17,252 nucleotides of DNA from Claveliimonas sp964652805 (GCA_964652805.1 CAZZBJ010000050.1:1-17252), one strand, 5' to 3'; positions 6,347-13,889 are shown, counted from the stretch's first letter. Notes: generated from the sequence alone by a model not told the origin. Numbers and translations: made by a program.

Positions 6347-7876
6347 ATGGCGGAAATTACTATGATCAATACCGGGCAGATCATCTCCTGCAGAGACGGG
6401 GAAAAGCTTCTGGATGTTCTGACGGATGTTAAAGAAAGCATCCCTTCACCTTGCGGGGGCAGGGGAAGCTGCGGGAAATGCAGAGTCCGGATCGCAGGGG
6501 TGGGCGAAGCGCTTGCCTGTGAAACAAGAGTGTATGGAAAAATGGAGATAGAAGTCCCGGACAAAAGGGAGGCTGCGGGTACGAAAATTTTTTCGTCCTC
6601 TTTCGGTGGAGCGAAGACCCAGGGGAGGATCTCTGAATGGGGACTGGCTGTAGATATAGGGACAACGACTGTAGAAGCAGTCCTGCTGAATCTGTCAGAC
6701 GGTACGCCTGCAGCCCGCGGCGTCACATGGAACTCTCAGAGACGGTATGGGGCAGATGTACTTAGCAGGATTCACTATGAGATGGAACATCCTGAAGAAG
6801 GGAGACAGAGACTTCAGGCTGTAGTGATCAAGGATATAAACGAACTGATAGAGAAGCTGTGCGGCCAGGCGGATGTACGCGCGGCAGAGATCAGAAAAGC
6901 TGCTGTGGCAGGCAACTGCACCATGATCCATATGTTGTTGGGAGAGGATGCGACGGGCATAGGAAAGGCGCCATACGATCCTGCGTTCAGGAAAGCACAG
7001 ACCCAAGAAACGGAAAAGCTGGGGCTTCGGATAGGCCGCAATGCCCGTATCTACTGTTTTCCGCAGGTGTCCTCCTTTATTGGGGGAGATATTACAGCCG
7101 GTCTGGCTGTTATTCCGGAACTGGACAAAGAGACGGTACTCTTTGCGGATATAGGGACAAACGGGGAGATCGTTTTGGCGAAAGGCGGAAGAATGGCAGC
7201 CTGTTCCTGTGCTGCGGGACCAGCGCTGGAAGGAATGAATATCAGAGCTGGTATGTGTGCATCTGACGGAGCAGTGGAAGATGTGAAGATCAGCGAGGAA
7301 GGCGTACTGTTGAAGGTAATCGGGGGGACGCAGCCAAAAGGAATATGCGGAAGCGGCGTTTTATCTGCTGTAAGAGAGCTGCTGAAGAATGAACTCATAA
7401 AGAAAAACGGAACATATGCGCAGCCCTCTGCATTTCGGGCGGGGGATGTCAGAAGGACTGTTTTGCGGATGAACGGCAGAAAGAGGGAGGCGATTCTTTG
7501 CAGGAATCCGGAAATACTCCTTACGCAGGGCGATATCCGGCAGATACAGCTTGCTAAAGGAGCAGTCATGTCCGGTATTCGCATGCTTATGTCGCATATG
7601 GGGATAGAACCGGAAAAGGTTGAAAAAGTATTTGTTGCCGGGCAGTTTGGCAGCCATCTGCCGGAAGATGCTTTGCTGCAGACAGGCATGTTCCCCAAAG
7701 AACTGTCAGGGAAGATAAACTATGTTGGCAATATAGCCTGTCAGGGGGCCTGCAGGGCGCTGGGAGAGGAGAAAGTCCGAAGAAGAGCGGAAGAGATAGC
7801 GGAACAGGTAGAATATCTGGAATTGTCCCGGATGAAGGACTATGAGAGAATTTTTGCAGAGTGTATACTTTTTTAA
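6347..7876 (+). CDS. Corrinoid activation protein: [2Fe-2S] ferredoxin domain plus ASKHA ATPase (RACo-like)
   Basis: A 509-residue reductive activator. It presumably uses ATP and low-potential electrons to return the inactive Co(II) corrinoid protein to Co(I). The N-terminal ferredoxin domain has Cys36, Cys42, Cys45 and Cys58 (C-x5-C-x2-C-x12-C), the plant-type [2Fe-2S] pattern. This points to the RACo/DUF4445 group rather than RamA, which carries C-terminal [4Fe-4S] motifs. The ASKHA (actin-like) domain starts at WGLAVDIGTTTVEAVLLN (98-115), has a second phosphate loop FADIGTNGEIVLA (266-278), and ends in the family's typical YVGNIACQGACRALG and YERIFAECILF. It is shorter than RACo proteins of about 630 residues, mainly in the linker between ferredoxin and ASKHA domains. 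It overlaps no gene and sits between the corrinoid protein and the zinc methyltransferase, its expected partners. Confidence 0.92.
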   Translation: MAEITMINTGQIISCRDGEKLLDVLTDVKESIPSPCGGRGSCGKCRVRIAGVGEALACETRVYGKMEIEVPDKREAAGTKIFSSSFGGAKTQGRISEWGLAVDIGTTTVEAVLLNLSDGTPAARGVTWNSQRRYGADVLSRIHYEMEHPEEGRQRLQAVVIKDINELIEKLCGQADVRAAEIRKAAVAGNCTMIHMLLGEDATGIGKAPYDPAFRKAQTQETEKLGLRIGRNARIYCFPQVSSFIGGDITAGLAVIPELDKETVLFADIGTNGEIVLAKGGRMAACSCAAGPALEGMNIRAGMCASDGAVEDVKISEEGVLLKVIGGTQPKGICGSGVLSAVRELLKNELIKKNGTYAQPSAFRAGDVRRTVLRMNGRKREAILCRNPEILLTQGDIRQIQLAKGAVMSGIRMLMSHMGIEPEKVEKVFVAGQFGSHLPEDALLQTGMFPKELSGKINYVGNIACQGACRALGEEKVRRRAEEIAEQVEYLELSRMKDYERIFAECILF

Positions 7877-7929
7877 GCGAGGATGCTGTTCTGTATAACA
7901 GAAATATCAAAAACGATGGAGGAAAAGGG

Positions 7930-8988
7930 ATGATAAAAATACAGAAGCATCGGGCGGACGAGATGACGCCTGTAGAGAGAAAAAAAGCAATACAGGAAGG
8001 AAGAGATTTTGACAGAGTCCCCTGTGTTCCCTTTATGGGAGAATTTAAAGGCGTGCTGGCCGGGATCTGCGTGTGGGATCTGTCGCATGATCCCGAAAAG
8101 ATGGCTGAAGCAGAGGTCATTGCTTTTAACAGATACGGTCATGACAGGATTGACATAGGTCCTAATTCCAGAGGGATCACAGAAGCCCTTGGAGGCAGAG
8201 TAATCTATCCGGCACAGGGGGTGCCGTACATGGACACGCCTGTCCTGGATGTCTATGAGAAACTTCAGGCAATGGAGCCGGTGCGTGCAGAGCAAAATGC
8301 GCGGATACAGGATTTTGCAAAGGCGGCGGAACGTTTGCAGGAGGCGGCAAAAATCGTGCCGGTGGAAATGAGTATTGGAGGGCCCTTTACAATCTCTTCT
8401 AACCTGCGGGGGGTGGAGCGGCTTCTGAGAGATCTCAGAAAACATCCGGAGGAAGTCCACAGGCTGCTGCGGCTTGTCGTGGAAAGCGAGAAGAGCTGCA
8501 TAGATATGGCTGCGGGATATGGCTTTGGAATAGCCATGGCAGATCCGGTGGCGAACCCGTCTCTGATCGGTCCCAGAATGTATGAAGAATTTGTGTATCC
8601 CTATACGAAAGAGCTGACAGATTACGCACTGGAAAAGACAGGGAAAAAAGTTTCTTTGCATATGTGCGGGAAGACGAACAGTATATGGAAGTATTTTAAG
8701 AAATATGCATTGAACGAGGTGAGCATTGACAATATTGTGGATTTGGCAGAAGCGGTTCGTGAACTGGGAACCTGCGTGCCTGTTGCCGGGAATGTGGATC
8801 CGGTGGAGATTATGATGAATGGCACGAAGGAGGAAATTACTTCTGCGGTAGAATCTTGTATCAGGGAAGGGATGAAAGCCAAGAAGGGTTATGTACTGGC
8901 AACAGGATGCGATATCCCGGAAAAAACGAGGCCGGAGCATGTTGATTCTTTCATGGAAGCGGCCAGGAATTATAGATATGATCAATAA
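7930..8988 (+). CDS. UroD/MtaA-family corrinoid methyltransferase with intact zinc site
   Basis: A 352-residue (beta/alpha)8-barrel protein of the uroporphyrinogen decarboxylase/MtaA/CmuA superfamily. MSIGGPFTISSNL (147-159) is the GPFT loop. SLIGPRMYEEFVYPYTKEL (211-229) is the S-P-x-x-F-x-E-x-x-x-P equivalent. Zinc ligands that activate a thiol or substrate are present as LHMCG (His244, Cys246) and TGCDIP (Cys327), the H-x-C...C pattern of MtaA/MtbA. Heme-type UroD lacks this site, so methyl transfer is favoured over heme synthesis. It could be the second methyltransferase that takes the methyl from the corrinoid protein or, as in CmuA- and vanillate-type systems, the one that demethylates the substrate. 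Start chosen at 7930: GGAGG lies 7 bases upstream, while the longer frame from 7861 overlaps the activator gene and has no ribosome binding site. Confidence 0.9.
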   Translation: MIKIQKHRADEMTPVERKKAIQEGRDFDRVPCVPFMGEFKGVLAGICVWDLSHDPEKMAEAEVIAFNRYGHDRIDIGPNSRGITEALGGRVIYPAQGVPYMDTPVLDVYEKLQAMEPVRAEQNARIQDFAKAAERLQEAAKIVPVEMSIGGPFTISSNLRGVERLLRDLRKHPEEVHRLLRLVVESEKSCIDMAAGYGFGIAMADPVANPSLIGPRMYEEFVYPYTKELTDYALEKTGKKVSLHMCGKTNSIWKYFKKYALNEVSIDNIVDLAEAVRELGTCVPVAGNVDPVEIMMNGTKEEITSAVESCIREGMKAKKGYVLATGCDIPEKTRPEHVDSFMEAARNYRYDQ

Positions 8989-9089
8989 ATGAAACGAAAT
9001 ATAAATATTATCGATTTGTTATCTCCTCCGGCAGATGGTAAACTATCCGTAGTTGTTTGGTGAACTTTTGCAGATGGGAGGAAAAAGCA

Positions 9090-10391
9090 TTGAAAAAGAG
9101 ATGGTTAAGCGCTGTTCTCGTGTTTGCCATGAGTGCGGCTGTATTCGTCGGGTGCGGAGATAATGGAGCAAGCAATGAGGAAACCAGCTCCGGCGGAAAG
9201 ACGCTTGAGGTTTGGCTTGCTCCGCTGGATGATGACACGGTGAATAACTGGAAGCCTCTTTTGGAAGAATGGGAAGAGGAAAATGATTGTACGGTCAATA
9301 TCACGGTGGTTCCCTGGGACAACTATGAAGACACCTATATGACCGCGTTGAATTCAGGAGAAGGGCCTGATGTGGGATATATGTATAATGAGATGTTCCC
9401 CACCTATATAGATGCGGGGAGTGTTGTGGATATGTCCGACTATATTACAGAAGAAGACAGGGAAGAGTACAAATATCTTGACGATGGATTTATGATGGAC
9501 GGACAGTACGGATGGCCCATTGTAACGGGCGTTCCGTTTGTTCTGTATTATAATACGGATATCCTGGATGAACTGGGAGAGGAGCCGCCGGAGACATGGG
9601 AGGATTTCGTGCGCATCTGTCAGAAAGCTACGCAAGATACGGATGGCGATGGAGTGATCGATCAGTACGGATATGCAACAGGCATGAATACAAGTGATGT
9701 AGGCGCTGTACAGGTGCTGAACGCATATTATTACAGTGCGCTCTGGCAGAACGGCGGGCAGATTTACGAGGATGATCTGAAATCCGTTGCCTTTGCAGAT
9801 GACGCGGGAAAGGAGGCGATGTCCTGGCTTCAGGGGCTTACGCAGTATATGAACCCGGATTTTATGTCGCAGTCGTGGTCTGAGGCGTTTGCCAATGTGT
9901 TTGGAGCCGGAAAAGCTGCCTTTGGAGTATACCGTTCTTCCCAGACGGATGAAACGGTCTTTGCGGAGACATACCCGGATTTGAACTGGGACTATGTAAC
10001 GTCATTGAAGAATGTGGACTATGGTACATTCGGAGCAACAGACTGTCTGACACTGATGTCTACTGCGGATGATAAGGATCTGGCGATGGACTTTATCAAA
10101 TATGTGACAAGCGCCGAGTTCATGGAGCAGTATCATGCAGAATGCCCGGGTGCGGCGCTGACAGTGAGCGAATCATACACAGGCGATGAGAAGATGGAGA
10201 GGATATACACGGATGATATCGATAAGTGGCATGGGCTGCAGGTGGGACCATGTGGTGTAGATATCCTGACCCAGCTTGCTGCTGACTTCCAAGGAGTCAT
10301 GACAGGCGAAATGACAGTTGATGAGGCTCTGACAGAGGCTCAGGACTACGCAAACGACCTTTTGGACGAGTACTGGGCTGATAGAGAATAA
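9090..10391 (+). CDS. ABC transporter extracellular solute-binding lipoprotein (family 1, sugar type)
   Basis: A 433-residue lipoprotein that would capture a solute outside the membrane and deliver it to the two permeases that follow. The TTG start at 9090 has GGGAGG 8 bases upstream and opens a clean signal peptide: KKR, a hydrophobic stretch, then FVGC with the lipidated Cys22 (Phe at -3 is a slightly unusual lipobox). An in-frame TTG at 9057 would put extra charged residues ahead of the signal. The mature protein has the family 1 pattern LEVWLAPLDDD...PLLEEWEEEN, a GEGPDVGYMYNE segment, a DTDGDGVIDQYG calcium-loop-like motif (183-194), FGAGKAAFGVYRSS, and C-terminal VDEALTEAQDYANDLL. The family binds oligosaccharides, glycosides, glycerol phosphate and similar compounds, and ligand identity is not visible here. 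The terminator behind it probably raises its expression over the permeases. Confidence 0.92.
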   Translation: MKKRWLSAVLVFAMSAAVFVGCGDNGASNEETSSGGKTLEVWLAPLDDDTVNNWKPLLEEWEEENDCTVNITVVPWDNYEDTYMTALNSGEGPDVGYMYNEMFPTYIDAGSVVDMSDYITEEDREEYKYLDDGFMMDGQYGWPIVTGVPFVLYYNTDILDELGEEPPETWEDFVRICQKATQDTDGDGVIDQYGYATGMNTSDVGAVQVLNAYYYSALWQNGGQIYEDDLKSVAFADDAGKEAMSWLQGLTQYMNPDFMSQSWSEAFANVFGAGKAAFGVYRSSQTDETVFAETYPDLNWDYVTSLKNVDYGTFGATDCLTLMSTADDKDLAMDFIKYVTSAEFMEQYHAECPGAALTVSESYTGDEKMERIYTDDIDKWHGLQVGPCGVDILTQLAADFQGVMTGEMTVDEALTEAQDYANDLLDEYWADRE

Positions 10392-10416
10392 GGAAACAAT
10401 CTGAGAAACATTGGAC

Positions 10417-10443
10417 AATGCCCGCTATACGGCGGGCATTTTT
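10417..10443 (+). terminator. Attenuating terminator between binding protein and permeases
   Basis: AATGCCCGC (10417-10425) pairs perfectly with GCGGGCATT (10432-10440) over a 6-nt loop and is followed by TTT. Partial read-through would give the usual excess of binding protein over permease. Confidence 0.85.
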
Positions 10444-10499
10444 GTAAATGTCAGGCATGATATGGATGTTTTGTATCCTGCCGGGCTGAAAGGAGTGCT

Positions 10500-11384
10500 A
10501 TGAAAAAAAAGAAGGGATGGGTTATGATAGCGCCCTATCTCTATATTACGCCCATTACGCTGATCCTGCTTCTGTTTGTCATAGGTTCGGTCATGATTTC
10601 CATCGTGTTGGGATTTACCAAGTACAACATAATAACACCGCCTGTCTTTGAAGGTTTGGACAACTATATCCGGCTTGCATCAGACAGTGTATTTTTAAAA
10701 GCGCTGATTAATACACTGAAACTGATCGCGCTCATTGTTCCGCTGCAGACAGTACTGGGGATTGCAGTTTCCGTCTTTCTTGTGGCAAATAGAAAAAGAA
10801 TGCTTGGGAAATTGGCAAACTGTATTATTTTTATCCCGGTGCTCTGTGCGGATGCAGTGGTAGGCGTTGTGTGGCGGGAACTCCTTAATGGGCACTTTCC
10901 GGTTGTAGAGGCAGTGTTCGGAGTCTTCGGCATCGACCCGTCATTGCTTTTGGGAAGCAGCAAAACAGCCCTGATCGTTGTTGGAATGGTGGCAGTGTGG
11001 AAATACATGGGATATTTTTCCGTGATCTATTCTTCGGGATTGCTGGGGATTTCCGACACATATTACGAAGCGGCCAAAGTAGACGGAGCCGGAAAAATCC
11101 GGTGCTTTTTTAGCATAACGCTTCCTATGCTGAAACCGACGATCATTATGGCGGTGTTTTTTTCTCTCACGCAGTCGCTTCGGTGTTTTGACCTGATTTT
11201 TAATCTGACCGGAGGCGGACCGAACAATGCCACAACCACCCTGGTCTTGTACGCATATAATTCCTGCTTTGGAAGCAGTAGGGCAGGATATGCCATGGCC
11301 ATATCGAATATACTGTTGCTTGTTGTTCTGCTGATCGCGCTTCTTCAGAGCAGGATGATGCGCCGGGAAGCGTCGGAAATATGA
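10500..11384 (+). CDS. Sugar-type ABC transporter permease (MalF/UgpA-like)
   Basis: A 294-residue integral membrane subunit with about six hydrophobic helices, the first at residues 9-38 (VMIAPYLYITPITLILLLFV and on). The cytoplasmic coupling (EAA) loop is YYEAAKVDGAGKIRCFFSITLP (188-209), with the conserved E-A-A-x(3)-G-A-G-x(n)-P pattern, so it should dock onto an ATPase subunit. The C-terminal FNLTGGGPNNATTTLVLYAY string is a hallmark of the MalF/UgpA family. AAGGAG lies 5 bases before the ATG. The stop overlaps the next gene by 4 bp (ATGA), which indicates translational coupling. No ATP-binding gene is near. Lachnospiraceae often energise such importers with a shared MsiK-type ATPase encoded elsewhere. 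Confidence 0.95.
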   Translation: MKKKKGWVMIAPYLYITPITLILLLFVIGSVMISIVLGFTKYNIITPPVFEGLDNYIRLASDSVFLKALINTLKLIALIVPLQTVLGIAVSVFLVANRKRMLGKLANCIIFIPVLCADAVVGVVWRELLNGHFPVVEAVFGVFGIDPSLLLGSSKTALIVVGMVAVWKYMGYFSVIYSSGLLGISDTYYEAAKVDGAGKIRCFFSITLPMLKPTIIMAVFFSLTQSLRCFDLIFNLTGGGPNNATTTLVLYAYNSCFGSSRAGYAMAISNILLLVVLLIALLQSRMMRREASEI

Positions 11385-12205
11385 GGGATAAAGACATGAA
11401 AATAGTTAAAAGCTGCATTTCAAATCTTGGGTTGCTTGTTATTATCGTGATAAGTGTTTTCCCTTTGTGTTATATGCTCCAGATGTCCTTTAAGTCGACG
11501 ATCAATGCAGGGGATATCGGGTTTTCTTTGGATCAGTTTACGTTGGTACAGTATCAGAAGATCTTCGCTCTGGATGGATTCGAGCGTTATGTATTCAACA
11601 GTGTGTTCGTGGCAGTGGTGGGAGTTTTGCTGACCATTACCGTTTGTTCGCTTGCCGGGTATGCGTTCGCCAAGATGGATTTTAAGGGGAATGACAGGAT
11701 TTTTCTGTTTCTTGTATTGACGATGATCGTTCCGACAGAGGTGATCGTTGTACCTCTCTTTTTGATCACCAAGACGCTTGGATGGCTGAACAGCTTTCGG
11801 GCGCTGATCCTTCCGCTGCCGACAGGATTTGGGATTTTTATTATGAGACAGGCGATTGTGAATATCCCCCAGGATCTGATCCATGCGGCAAAGATCGATG
11901 GATGTGGAAATGTGAGGACTTTTCTTAAAGTCGTTCTTCCTGTGATCAAATCCTCAGTGTTGGCACTGGCTATCTTTACATTCGCAGGCGCCTGGACGAA
12001 TTTTCTCTGGCCTCTGGTTGTGTGTACACAGCAGCAGATGAAGACACTGCCGCTGGCGCTGAGCATGATGAAGACGCAGTACAACACTGACGTGGGATTG
12101 ACGATGGCTTGTGCGGTGATCAATTTCCTGCCTCCGTTTATTTTCTATATCTTTATGCAGAGCAAATTTAAAGAAGGAATGACATTGAGTGGGATGAAAA
12201 TTTAG
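11381..12205 (+). CDS. Sugar-type ABC transporter permease (MalG/UgpE-like)
   Basis: A 274-residue second membrane subunit and partner of the preceding permease. It has a hydrophobic N-terminal helix (residues 15-33), about five further helices, and the coupling loop LIHAAKIDGCGNVRTFLKVVLP (166-187) with A-A-x-I-D-G-x-G spacing and a final Pro. The strings LAGYAFAKMDFKGND, MIVPTEVIVVPLF and GAWTNFLWPLV are typical of the MalG/UgpE group. Start at 11381 overlaps the upstream stop (ATGA). An in-frame ATG at 11396 (MKIVKSC...) is an equally possible start preceded by GAGGGA. It is the last gene of the methyl-transfer/transport block. No terminator is visible in the 60 bases after the stop. Confidence 0.94.
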   Translation: MRDKDMKIVKSCISNLGLLVIIVISVFPLCYMLQMSFKSTINAGDIGFSLDQFTLVQYQKIFALDGFERYVFNSVFVAVVGVLLTITVCSLAGYAFAKMDFKGNDRIFLFLVLTMIVPTEVIVVPLFLITKTLGWLNSFRALILPLPTGFGIFIMRQAIVNIPQDLIHAAKIDGCGNVRTFLKVVLPVIKSSVLALAIFTFAGAWTNFLWPLVVCTQQQMKTLPLALSMMKTQYNTDVGLTMACAVINFLPPFIFYIFMQSKFKEGMTLSGMKI

Positions 12206-12266
12206 AAAATTTCTTTGTAAGGAGCTTAACAGCGACTATCCTATGGCGCGCTGGTACTAAAGGGTA

Positions 12267-12272
12267 TATAAT
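12267..12272 (+). promoter_or_regulatory. Candidate -10 element for the flavin reductase gene
   Basis: A perfect TATAAT stands 69 bases before the start codon, but the hexamer 17 bp upstream (TGGCGC at 12244-12249) is a poor -35. It is either an activator-dependent promoter or a coincidence. Confidence 0.4.
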
Positions 12273-12292
12273 AGAAAGCAGAGTGTGCCCGC

Positions 12293-12328
12293 AATCAGGG
12301 TATATGGATAAATCAGGGCATATGGATA
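12293..12328. repeat. 18-bp tandem repeat, two copies
   Basis: AATCAGGGTATATGGATA (12293-12310) is directly followed by AATCAGGGCATATGGATA (12311-12328), one mismatch in 18. The second copy ends right at the AGGAGG of the flavin reductase gene. Confidence 0.85.
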
Positions 12329-12341
12329 GGAGGAAGAGAAG

Positions 12342-12866
12342 ATGGCATTTAAAGAGATGGATATTTATGAGCTGCAGTTCAATCCGTTTGACAAGATCAG
12401 CAGACAGTGGATGCTGGTGACGGCGGGAGACCGGATGAAATCCAACACCATGACAGCCAGCTGGGGCGGCGTGGGCATCATGTGGGGGAAGCCCGTGGTG
12501 ACAGCCTACATCAGACCCCAGAGGTACACAAAGGAATTTGTGGACGGCAGCGATCGGTTTACCATTTCCTTCCTTCCAGAGGACAAGCGGGAGGCGCTGA
12601 ACATCTGCGGCTCCGTGTCCGGCAGGGATGTGGAGGACAAGTGGGAGAAGGCGGGTCTTCACCCCTGTTTTGTAAATGAAAAGACACTGGAGGAGACCGC
12701 GGCAGTGGAGGAGGCAGAGATGATCTTCGTGTGCCGCAAGCTGTACGCCCAGGAGATGTATCCCGAGTGCTTCGTGGATCCGGAGTGCGATACAAAATGG
12801 TATCCTCAGAACGATTACCACACCATGTACATCGGAGAAATCGAGAAGGTGCTGGTGAGAGAATAG
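12342..12866 (+). CDS. Flavin reductase-like FMN-binding protein
   Basis: A 174-residue protein with the split-barrel flavin reductase-like fold. The key stretches are WMLVTAGDRMKSNTMTASWGGVGIMWGKPVV (as two pieces, residues about 23-53), the FMN-binding strand-loop region with the family's N-x-M-T-A-S/T-W pattern, followed by AYIRPQRYTKEFV and FTISFLPE (the F-x-V-N-x-L equivalent), then a helix with REALNICGSVSGRD. It probably binds FMN and transfers electrons from NAD(P)H or another donor; the partner is unknown. AGGAGG lies 7-12 bases before the ATG. Codon use (many C/G-ending codons) resembles tyrS more than the transporter genes upstream, so it may not belong to that operon. It converges on the PfkB kinase and shares a bidirectional terminator with it. 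Confidence 0.87.
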   Translation: MAFKEMDIYELQFNPFDKISRQWMLVTAGDRMKSNTMTASWGGVGIMWGKPVVTAYIRPQRYTKEFVDGSDRFTISFLPEDKREALNICGSVSGRDVEDKWEKAGLHPCFVNEKTLEETAAVEEAEMIFVCRKLYAQEMYPECFVDPECDTKWYPQNDYHTMYIGEIEKVLVRE

Positions 12867-12875
12867 AAAAAGAAG

Positions 12876-12907
12876 GAGCAGACCTGTTTCAGAGGCCTGC
12901 TCTTTTT
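12876..12907. terminator. Bidirectional terminator between convergent genes
   Basis: GAGCAGACCT (12876-12885) pairs with AGGCCTGCTC (12893-12902), one A-C mismatch, followed by TTTTT on the plus strand. On the minus strand the stem is followed by CTTCTTTTTC. The right arm lies inside the last codons of the PfkB kinase. Confidence 0.8.
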
Positions 12908-13827
12908 AGGATCTCCTGTAAATCCTTCCCGGCTCCGACGGCGCCTGTCTTCTCGATGCAGAGGGAGGCGCCTGCGTTGGCGAATCGGGCGCAGTCTGCG
13001 AGAGGAAAGCGCTGCCCCAGGGCGTAGAGGAAGCATCCGGTAAAGGTATCCCCGGCGCCGGTGGTGTCGACACACCGGGCATGGCTGTAGGCGGGGGACC
13101 AGAAGCGGTTATCTTCCGTGCACACATAGCAGCCCTTTGCCCCTGCCTTGATAACCACATGCTTCACGCCGCAGGAGAGAAAGGCGTCCCCGATCCGGTC
13201 AGGATCCTTCTCCCCGGTCAGGAGAGCCGCCTCCTCGTAGTTGGGAAATACATAGTCAAGGAAGGAGAGGCTTTCCACCATATCCTGGATGGTCTCCCCC
13301 TTCTTTCTCTTTGTCATATCCGCACAGACCGTGAGCCCTGCGGCCCTGGCCCGAAAGAAGAGGGCAGCCAGCTCCCGGTTCCCGAAGTGGGGAGAGACGA
13401 AGATGCTGGCAAAGCAGAGGATGTCCCCGCCTCTAAGGGCGGCTTCCGGCACATCATCCGGGTAGAATTTCCGCAGCGTGCTGTCCGGACAGGTGATGAA
13501 GCTGCGCTCCCCTTCCTGGTCTACCAGGACAATGTTGGTTCCTGTGGGGATTTTCGGATCTCTGCGGATATAGCTGGTGTCGATGTGAAGGCCCCTGCAT
13601 GCCGAGAGGACCAGATCGCCCGCCGGATCCGTTCCCACCTTGCTTATAAGGCGCACATTCACGCCCAGGTCCGCCAGCACCCTGGCCTCGTTCATGGCGT
13701 CCCCGCCGGTGTGCATGGCGATGGTCCCGGCCGGGCCGGACCCTGTCTCAAAGACCGAGGCGTCCACCGGCCGGGCCAGAACGTCCAGGACGGCGGCGCC
13801 CACAATAATGTATTTTCGCTGGTTCAT
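12889..13827 (-). CDS. PfkB-family carbohydrate kinase
   Basis: A 312-residue ribokinase-fold sugar kinase that phosphorylates a sugar or nucleoside hydroxyl with ATP in the cytosol. The N-terminal IIVGAAVLDVLARP and the substrate-side GGDAMNEARVLADLGV (41-56; usually GG-x-x-x-N-x-A) are followed by LISKVGTDPAGD. The C-terminal signature is VDTTGAGDTFTGCFLYAL (253-270) with the catalytic base Asp260 and the anion hole GAGD. The Ala-Met-Asn version of the substrate motif is shared with several inositol/fructose/ribose-type relatives, so the substrate stays open. The minus-strand AGGAGG (13832-13837) is 4 bases from the start codon and directly abuts the 51-bp palindrome. Being 3' of the GH13 gene on the same strand, it may phosphorylate a sugar released by that enzyme. 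Confidence 0.92.
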   Translation of the reverse strand: MNQRKYIIVGAAVLDVLARPVDASVFETGSGPAGTIAMHTGGDAMNEARVLADLGVNVRLISKVGTDPAGDLVLSACRGLHIDTSYIRRDPKIPTGTNIVLVDQEGERSFITCPDSTLRKFYPDDVPEAALRGGDILCFASIFVSPHFGNRELAALFFRARAAGLTVCADMTKRKKGETIQDMVESLSFLDYVFPNYEEAALLTGEKDPDRIGDAFLSCGVKHVVIKAGAKGCYVCTEDNRFWSPAYSHARCVDTTGAGDTFTGCFLYALGQRFPLADCARFANAGASLCIEKTGAVGAGKDLQEILKRAGL

Positions 13828-13838
13828 ACGTACCTCCT

Positions 13839-13889
13839 ATGCGGGTTCAGACGGAATACGTTTCAAACGTATTCCGTCTGAACCCGCAT
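13839..13889. repeat. 51-bp perfect palindrome (25-bp arms, 1-bp centre)
   Basis: The 25 bases at 13839-13863 are the exact reverse complement of 13865-13889 around a single C at 13864. The centre reads ACGTTTCAAACGT and each arm contains GGGTTCAGACGGAATACG. It lies between the GH13 and PfkB genes. On the minus strand it ends immediately before the kinase AGGAGG and has no U-run after it. It could be an intercistronic mRNA hairpin, an RNase III site, an operator or a cruciform-forming site. Confidence 0.95.

Noticed and set aside
7861..7929. Upstream start for the zinc methyltransferase
   Set aside because: It would overlap the activator gene, lacks a ribosome binding site, and the added residues do not fit the family; 7930 has GGAGG at good spacing.
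7873..8985. 370-codon open frame on the minus strand
   Set aside because: It lies fully antisense to the 7930 methyltransferase, has no family-like motifs and no ribosome binding site; it is a shadow of the coding strand.
7930..8988. Genuine heme-pathway uroporphyrinogen decarboxylase
   Set aside because: The His-X-Cys and C-terminal Cys zinc ligands and the corrinoid neighbours point to the MtaA-type methyltransferase branch.
9057..9089. Earlier TTG start for the binding protein
   Set aside because: It would put charged residues and a Trp before the signal peptide and lacks a ribosome binding site; the 9090 TTG has GGGAGG.
13839..13889. Intrinsic terminator for the GH13 gene
   Set aside because: No U-run follows the stem on either strand; on the minus strand AGGAGG follows directly.
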